From Streptomyces spinoverrucosus (GTDB lineage Bacteria; Actinomycetota; Actinomycetes; Streptomycetales; Streptomycetaceae): DNA of 64,000 nucleotides. The notes beneath the pieces are model-generated. The model was not told where the DNA came from. It ran no database searches and saw only the letters and a list, made by a program, of their open reading frames with translations. The stretch covers positions 1-64,000 of the forward strand of contig NZ_BJND01000039.1 of assembly GCF_006539505.1 (NCBI RefSeq). Reading direction: 5' to 3'. Made by a program: the position numbers and the translations under genes. Positions 59,492 to 64,000 of the stretch are shown here, one piece after another (the stretch's first letter is position 1; every line of letters starts with the position of its first letter).

Positions 59492-60460
59492 TCACACAAT
59501 CACACGCAGTGCACGGCGTACGCCTGTGAACGTCACGCTGGTACGCAGCCCGAGGTGGTCACCGTCCATCTGAAGGGGCAGTGGCGCCTTCGAATGCAAG
59601 GTGAACTCACTCAGGTCGTGCAGGGAGACGGCGTGCTTGCCATGGGGTCCGCGCTCGGGGGACGAAGTGAGCAACTGGGTGCCATACCGGGCAACCGCGG
59701 CCGTCGACATCCGGCTGAGGGCGAACACATCGAGTCCGGTGTCGAACGACGCCTTGGGCGAGGCGTACATCGGGCGATTGCCGAGAAACGTCCAGGGGGC
59801 GGTGTTCGACGCTATGCACAGGAGCAGATCCGTCACCGGGTCCTCGCCCGCCCGCTCCAGGGTGATCAGGCCGTGCCGGCGGCTCGGCTCGCCCAGCAGC
59901 TGGCGCAGCACCTGACGGACGTAGAGCGCGTGCGTCGACTTCCGGCCGCGTTCGCGCTGCTGCTCGACCCGGCCCACGACGCCGGCGTCGAAGCCGAGTC
60001 CCGCGTTGAAGGTGAACCAGCGGGACGGCACCGCCTCGTCCTCGGTGCCCTTCGTGCCCGAGGTCAGACCCAGTCCGACGGTCCGCTCGCTGCCCTCGCG
60101 CAGCGCGTCCAGCAGGGCGCCGGTGGCCTCGACGGCGTCGTTGGGCAGGCCCAGGGCGCGGGCGAAGACGTTGGTGGAGCCGCCGGGGACCACGGCGAGG
60201 CCGGGGAGGTGGTCGGGGTCGGGGCCGTTGTGCAGGAGGCCGTTGACGACCTCGTTGACCGTGCCGTCGCCGCCGAGGGCGACCACGAGGTCGATGTCGT
60301 CGCTCTCCGCGGCCTGCCGGCCCAGGTCGCGCGCGTGCCCGCGGTACCCGGTGGTGACCGCCTCCAGCTTCATCTCACTGGCGAGCGCATGAATCAGGAC
60401 ATCGCGCGTACGTGCGCTTGTGGTGGTTGCCGCCGGATTGACCACGAGAAGTGCACGCAT
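59492..60460 (-). CDS. Diacylglycerol kinase family lipid kinase
   Basis: A 322-residue DAGK-catalytic-domain protein. The nucleotide motif GGDGTVNEVVNGL is at about residue 66, with PGGSTNVFARALGLP next. It phosphorylates a lipid such as diacylglycerol or a sphingoid-like base; the exact acceptor is unknown. ATG 60460 begins MRALLVVNPAAT, the normal start of the family. It is divergent from a small membrane protein gene. Confidence 0.93.
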   Translation of the reverse strand: MRALLVVNPAATTTSARTRDVLIHALASEMKLEAVTTGYRGHARDLGRQAAESDDIDLVVALGGDGTVNEVVNGLLHNGPDPDHLPGLAVVPGGSTNVFARALGLPNDAVEATGALLDALREGSERTVGLGLTSGTKGTEDEAVPSRWFTFNAGLGFDAGVVGRVEQQRERGRKSTHALYVRQVLRQLLGEPSRRHGLITLERAGEDPVTDLLLCIASNTAPWTFLGNRPMYASPKASFDTGLDVFALSRMSTAAVARYGTQLLTSSPERGPHGKHAVSLHDLSEFTLHSKAPLPLQMDGDHLGLRTSVTFTGVRRALRVIV

Positions 60461-60618
60461 GACTGGCAGGGTACCTACTGGGTGGTACCGGGCACAGGCC
60501 GGACCGGGATCCGGCGGGAGATCGAGGCGTGAGCCTGGACACGGGTGACCGGAGCCGTGCGCGGGGCCTTCCACGGGGCCTTCCGGGGCTTCGGGAACCC
60601 GAGGGCTACCCTTCTGGG

Positions 60619-61071
60619 GTGAGCTCTCAGCAGAACCCCACCCCCGCTTCCGAGGCCGCCGCAGAGGCCGGCCCCCGTCCCGTCCGGCTGACCGTGGCGG
60701 CGGCGCTGGCCGCGCTGGAGGGGCTCGCGCTGGTGGTCGGCGGCATCTGGATCCTCGTACTCGGACTGACCGGGCACCCGGACGACCGGCAGCAGGCCGT
60801 GACGGGCGGCGTCACGCTGATTGTGCTCGCGCTGCTGCCGCTGCTCGCCGCGCGCGGGCTGCTCGGCCGGCGCAGCTGGAGCCGCGGCCCGGCCGTCATC
60901 ACGCAGATCATCTCGCTGCCGGTGGCCTACAACCTGCTCCAGGCCGACAGCATGGCCATCCCGGGCGGCATCGCCCTGGCGGCCGTCGCGGTCGCGTCCC
61001 TGGTCCTGCTGCTCAACCCCGAGACGACCCGGGCCCTCGGAATCCGGGGACCCGGCAACGCGGAGAAGTAG
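60619..61071 (+). CDS. Small integral membrane protein
   Basis: A 150-residue protein with four hydrophobic helices: LTVAAALAALEGLALVVGGIW, AVTGGVTLIVLALLPLLAARGLL, GPAVITQIISLPVAYNLL and GGIALAAVAVASLVLLL. GTG 60619 follows TACCCT-type promoter-like sequence without a Shine-Dalgarno, suggesting a leaderless transcript; a longer in-frame start at 60529 adds an Arg/Pro-rich tail that looks non-coding. It ends 6 bp from the convergent sigH stop. Function unknown. Confidence 0.8.
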   Translation: MSSQQNPTPASEAAAEAGPRPVRLTVAAALAALEGLALVVGGIWILVLGLTGHPDDRQQAVTGGVTLIVLALLPLLAARGLLGRRSWSRGPAVITQIISLPVAYNLLQADSMAIPGGIALAAVAVASLVLLLNPETTRALGIRGPGNAEK

Positions 61072-61077
61072 CGCCGA

Positions 61078-62322
61078 CTACTCCTCGACCAGCAGCTTCT
61101 CCCGCAGCTGCGCCAGCGTCCGGGCCAGGAGCCGGGAGACGTGCATCTGCGAGATGCCGACCTCCTGCGCGATCTGCGACTGGGTCATGTTGCCGAAGAA
61201 GCGCAGCAGCAGGATCCGCTTCTCGCGCGGCGGGAGGTCCTCCAGCAGCGGCTTGAGCGACTCGCGGTACTCCACGCCCTCCAGCGCCTCGTCCTCCGCG
61301 CCGAGGGTGTCGGCGACGGCCGGGGACTCGTCGTCGGTGTCGGGGACGTCCAGGGACAGCGTGGAGTACGCGTTGGCGGACTCCAGGCCCTCCAGGACCT
61401 CCTCCTCCGAGATCGCCAGCTTCTCGGCGAGCTCGTGGACCGTGGGGGAGCGGCCGTGCAACTGCGACAGCTCCGCGGTCGCCGTGGTCAGCGACAGGCG
61501 CAGCTCCTGCAGCCGGCGCGGCACGCGCACCGCCCAGCCCTTGTCACGGAAGTGCCGCTTGATCTCGCCGACGACCGTCGGGGTCGCGTACGTCGAGAAC
61601 TCCACGCCGCGGTCCGGGTCGAAGCGGTCGACCGACTTGATCAGGCCGATGGTGGCGACCTGGGTGAGGTCGTCCAGCGGCTCGCCGCGGTTGCGGAAGC
61701 GGCGCGCGAGGTGCTCGACGAGCGGCAGGTGCATCCGGACCAGCTGGTTGCGCAGCTCCGCGTACTCCGGGCTGCCCTCCTTCAGCTTGCGCAGCTCCAC
61801 GAACAGGGCGCGCGCACCGCTGCGGTCCTGCGGATCGTGCTGCGTGGGCTGTGCGCCGCGCGCGGCCGCCGTGTCAGGCGTGCCGGGCGTGTCGTGCTGC
61901 GCGTCGGGCACCTCCTGCACGTCCTGCTCCGCGTATCGCTCGTGCTCGCTCATCGTCCCGCCCGTCGCCCTTCCCCGAGCCCTCGTCTCCTCCCCCACTC
62001 TCGACTTCGCTCGAGCGGGAGGACCCCCATGGACAGGGGACACCCCCATCCGCAGCTCCAGAGGCGCACTCTGCACGGCACCCTCCTGATCCCGCTGCCC
62101 ATCGTCCAGGAAGCCGGCCTCCGACGCGTCGGAGCCGTCCTCCGGGTGCGGCCGTGCCTGCTCGGGGATGCCGTCGATGCCGTCCGTCATGCGACGGGCA
62201 CCGCTCGGACCGTCCCCCAAGCTCTCGGCTCCGCTCGCGCCGGGGGCGCCTCCGGGCACCCCCGGCGGCAGCTCCCGTGTGCCGCGCTCTTCGTCCCGCA
62301 CCGGCCCGTCCCCGTTCCTCAC
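61078..62322 (-). CDS. sigH: SigB-type stress sigma factor SigH
   Basis: A sigma factor of the SigB/SigF group. Region 2 includes HLARRFRNRGEPLDDLTQVATIGLIKSVDRFDPDRGVEFSTYA, region 3 VPRRLQELRLSLTTATAEL, and region 4 LPPREKRILLLRFFGNMTQSQIAQEVGISQMHVSRLLART. The conserved sigma part starts at ATG 61953 (291 residues). The frame extends without stops to GTG 62322, which overlaps the prsH stop (GTGA), giving 414 residues; ATG 62190 is intermediate (370). S. coelicolor SigH has several size isoforms and acts in osmotic stress and development. Start choice is uncertain; identity is firm. Confidence 0.9.
   Translation of the reverse strand: MRNGDGPVRDEERGTRELPPGVPGGAPGASGAESLGDGPSGARRMTDGIDGIPEQARPHPEDGSDASEAGFLDDGQRDQEGAVQSAPLELRMGVSPVHGGPPARAKSRVGEETRARGRATGGTMSEHERYAEQDVQEVPDAQHDTPGTPDTAAARGAQPTQHDPQDRSGARALFVELRKLKEGSPEYAELRNQLVRMHLPLVEHLARRFRNRGEPLDDLTQVATIGLIKSVDRFDPDRGVEFSTYATPTVVGEIKRHFRDKGWAVRVPRRLQELRLSLTTATAELSQLHGRSPTVHELAEKLAISEEEVLEGLESANAYSTLSLDVPDTDDESPAVADTLGAEDEALEGVEYRESLKPLLEDLPPREKRILLLRFFGNMTQSQIAQEVGISQMHVSRLLARTLAQLREKLLVEE
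61989..62024. repeat. Genus-typical hairpin repeat inside the sigH frame, copy 1
   Basis: TCCTCCC and GGGAGGA arms enclose an inner TCGA...TCGA stem with CTTCG loop sequence. I recall it as a common Streptomyces intergenic element. It lies in the long sigH frame, between two candidate starts. Confidence 0.5.
62212..62246. repeat. Genus-typical hairpin repeat inside the sigH frame, copy 2
   Basis: GTCCCCCAAGCTCTCGGCTC followed by CGCTCGCGCCGGGGG resembles the same hairpin family as copy 1. It falls within the first 40 codons of the longest sigH frame. Confidence 0.45.
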
Positions 62323-62732
62323 GCCGGCCCGGGTCCCGCGCCGCGCTGTTTGTAGAGGCTGATCGAAACGGTTTTGTCGTCGTCCACGGCGGAGGAGACC
62401 TTGCCTGCGAGGGCGGACAGCACGGTCCAGGCGAAGGTGTCCCGCGAAGGGGCGTGACCGTCGGTCGTGGGCGCCGAGACGGTGACCTCCAGCGAGTCGT
62501 CGACGAGCCGGAAGACACAGCTGAGCACCGAGCCGGGCACGGCCTGCTGGAGCAGGATCGCGCAGGCCTCGTCCACCGCGATGCGCAGGTCCTCGATCTC
62601 GTCGAGGGTGAAGTCCAAACGGGCCGCGAGGCCGGCCGTGGCCGTCCGCAGCACCGACAGGTAGGCACCCGCAGCCGGCAGCCGGACTTCCACGAAGTCC
62701 TGGGTCGCGGGCTCGCCTGCGATCTGGGACAC
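62319..62732 (-). CDS. prsH: Anti-sigma factor PrsH (RsbW-type kinase fold)
   Basis: A 137-residue GHKL-fold anti-sigma factor of the RsbW/SpoIIAB family. The N-box region reads LDEIEDLRIAVDEACAILL, with the conserved Glu-Ala-Cys segment. It would bind SigH and hold it inactive, and be released by an anti-anti-sigma protein, as known for PrsH (UshX) of S. coelicolor. GTG 62732 has GGAGGTGAGG 2-7 nt upstream. Its stop overlaps the long sigH start by GTGA. Confidence 0.9.
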   Translation of the reverse strand: MSQIAGEPATQDFVEVRLPAAGAYLSVLRTATAGLAARLDFTLDEIEDLRIAVDEACAILLQQAVPGSVLSCVFRLVDDSLEVTVSAPTTDGHAPSRDTFAWTVLSALAGKVSSAVDDDKTVSISLYKQRGAGPGPA

Positions 62733-62941
62733 CCTCACCTCCAAGGTGGTACAAGCTCTACGGGGCCGAGGGTCGCCCCTCGGGGTAACGCGATGTGTGT
62801 TCAGCGGTGACGCTACCGCGCTCGGAACCTACCTGTCCCCGGGACCCCAACCCCTTGCTGTCACTCATAGTAAACACATGAATACGCACAGTGGCTAGAG
62901 GGTGGGCGCCCCCAATTGGGAAGAGCGCGCGCCGGGTTGAC

Positions 62942-62966
62942 GTACCCACACGTCAGACGCTCGAAC
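62942..62966 (-). promoter_or_regulatory. Possible SigB/SigH-type promoter of prsH-sigH
   Basis: On the minus strand GTTC and GGGTAC are 15 nt apart, close to the SigB-group consensus GTTT-N14-16-GGGTAT. It lies about 210 nt before prsH, in the 260-bp gap shared with the zinc-finger gene. An autoregulatory role is plausible. Confidence 0.35.
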
Positions 62967-62992
62967 CGTCGGGCCGGGAGGTCACGAGCCGG

Positions 62993-63253
62993 TCACACGA
63001 GCACGTGGTCCACGAAACACCATCGCCAATTCTCCCCCGGTTCGAACGTCCTCATCACCGGATGACCGGACTCCTTGAAATGCTCCGTCGCGTGCCGGCC
63101 CGGCGAGGAGTCGCAGCAGCCGACATGACCGCAGCTGAGGCACAGTCGCAGCTGCACCGGATGCGAGCCGTCCGCCAGGCACTCGGGGCAGGTGTCCGTG
63201 AGGGCACCGGGCTCCGGGTGCGGCAGCGCGTCGGCATGCGTGCACTGTTTCAT
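62993..63253 (-). CDS. UBP-type zinc-finger protein
   Basis: An 86-residue protein consisting of one UBP-type zinc finger. Ligands are arranged as CTH near the start, CPEC, CLSCGHVGCCD and HATEHFKESGHPV, the Cys/His set of ubiquitin-specific-protease zinc fingers. Bacterial stand-alone copies are widespread in actinobacteria but have no known partner, since ubiquitin is absent. ATG 63253 begins MKQCTHADA. It is divergent from the antiporter gene. Confidence 0.88.
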   Translation of the reverse strand: MKQCTHADALPHPEPGALTDTCPECLADGSHPVQLRLCLSCGHVGCCDSSPGRHATEHFKESGHPVMRTFEPGENWRWCFVDHVLV

Positions 63254-63314
63254 GATTGCCAGGTTACGACGGGCGTGCGGAAGGCCGCGCGGAAAAACGA
63301 GGCGGGCGAGAACC

Positions 63315-64000
63315 ATGGACGTGATGCCACTGCTGATGCTGGTGGCGGGCAGTGCCGCGATCGCGGCGGCCGGCCGGCGCACCCCCGTGCCGGCGCCGCT
63401 GCTGCTGGTCGCGGTCGGCCTCGCGGTGTCGTACGTGCCCGGAGTGCCGGACTACCACCTCGACCCGCACATCGTGCTGCCGCTGATCCTGCCGCCGCTG
63501 CTGCACACCGCGGCCACCGAGAGCTCCTACCTCGACCTGCGCGCACAGCTGCGGCCGGTCGCGCTGCTGTCGGTCGGGTACGTGCTCTTCGCGACCTTCG
63601 TCGTCGGCTGGGCCGCCTATGTGATCGTCCCGGGGCTGCCGCTGACCGCGGCGCTGGTGCTGGGTGCGGTGGTGGCGCCGCCGGACGCGGTCGCGGCGAC
63701 CGCGATCGCCCGCCGGGTCGGACTGCCGTCCCGGCTCACCACGATCCTGCAGGGCGAGTCCCTGGTGAACGACGCCACCGCGATCACCGCCTACCGCGTC
63801 GCCGTCGCGGCCGCCGTCGGCGAGAGCGCCACGTGGGCCGGCGGGATCGGCGAGTTCCTGCTCGCGGCGATCGGCGGCATCGGCGTCGGACTCGTCCTCA
63901 TGGTGCCGATCCACTGGCTGCGCACCCACCTCAAGGAGCCCCTCCTCCAGAACACCCTCTCCCTGCTGATCCCGTTCGTCGCCTATGCCGTCGCCGAGGA
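63315..64000 (+). CDS. CPA1-family Na+/H+ antiporter (truncated by window end)
   Basis: The first 228 residues of a cation:proton antiporter, open to the window edge. Helices begin MPLLMLVAGSAAIAAAG and continue through LLSVGYVLFATFVVGWAAYVIV. The ion-binding Asp lies in VVAPPDAVAATAIARRVG, and LQGESLVNDATAITAYR is the ExxxND segment typical of NhaP/YjcE exchangers. It probably exports Na+ or K+ in exchange for protons at the membrane. ATG 63315 has GCGAG-type weak Shine-Dalgarno. The rest lies outside the window. Confidence 0.88.
   Translation, partial: MDVMPLLMLVAGSAAIAAAGRRTPVPAPLLLVAVGLAVSYVPGVPDYHLDPHIVLPLILPPLLHTAATESSYLDLRAQLRPVALLSVGYVLFATFVVGWAAYVIVPGLPLTAALVLGAVVAPPDAVAATAIARRVGLPSRLTTILQGESLVNDATAITAYRVAVAAAVGESATWAGGIGEFLLAAIGGIGVGLVLMVPIHWLRTHLKEPLLQNTLSLLIPFVAYAVAE

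Noticed and set aside
62758..62866. 36-codon minus-strand frame upstream of prsH starting MSDSKGLG
   Set aside because: No ribosome site and no recognisable feature; probably leader sequence, though a small leader peptide cannot be excluded.

Overview
This window is a stretch of a Streptomyces chromosome. GC content is very high with strong third-position GC bias, GTG and TTG starts are common, and several long operons or gene sets are recognisable as Streptomyces core genes (sigR-rsrA, dasRABCD-nagB, nrdABS under a B12 riboswitch, eizS-cyp170A1, wblE, prsH-sigH). Gene content and order closely resemble the core-chromosome region of S. coelicolor carrying these genes. That comparison is from memory, not from a search. 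I see no insertion sequence, prophage, integrase or CRISPR array.

Layout. 1-3.2 kb: a small zinc-ribbon protein, an ABC1/AarF-type kinase and an orphan ThiF-like protein. 3.2-7.2 kb: a YgjP-like metalloprotease, then a three-gene cassette of a TerD-AIM24 fusion and two AIM24 paralogues. 7.2-16.4 kb: Nudix hydrolase, DUF2342 metalloprotease, an NAD-epimerase-like protein, moaE, a Lon/PDZ protease, a PPA1309 protein and a large UPF0182 membrane protein. 16.4-19.4 kb: two identical initiator tRNA genes flank a Sel1-repeat protein and a repeat-rich non-coding tract. 19.4-24 kb: catR/catalase, a CBS protein, hisN, and a TetR/SMR pair. 24-29.7 kb: rsgA, aroA, an M50 protease, a lipoprotein, an SRAP protein and an alpha/beta hydrolase. 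29.7-35.3 kb: sigR-rsrA thiol stress regulation, an HD-GYP protein with a degenerate partner, a TPR protein and peptide deformylase.

35.5-42.9 kb: the albaflavenone pair (epi-isozizaene synthase and CYP170A1), then convergent nrdS-nrdB-nrdA, with nrdA preceded by a cobalamin riboswitch. 42.9-45.4 kb: a GNAT protein and a solute:sodium symporter with its DUF3311 partner. 45.5-46.1 kb: decayed remains of a cstA-ybdD carbon-starvation locus. 46.2-55.4 kb: the aminosugar block, with repressor DasR, chitobiose importer DasABC, glycosidase DasD, NagB and a SIS-domain protein, and dre-type operators at dasA and between nagB and the SIS gene. 55.4-57 kb: an SDR/TetR pair with paired palindromic operators. 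57-64 kb: a PdtaS-like sensor kinase, wblE, a diacylglycerol kinase, the prsH-sigH stress sigma locus, a UBP zinc finger and the start of a Na+/H+ antiporter.

The features most worth follow-up are the TerD-AIM24 cassette, the cstA-ybdD ruin, the degenerate HD-GYP partner, the two repeat tracts (18.6-19.3 and 52.6-53.3 kb), an isolated dre palindrome at 57,012, and the long sigH reading frame that is coupled to prsH and contains two genus-typical hairpin repeats.
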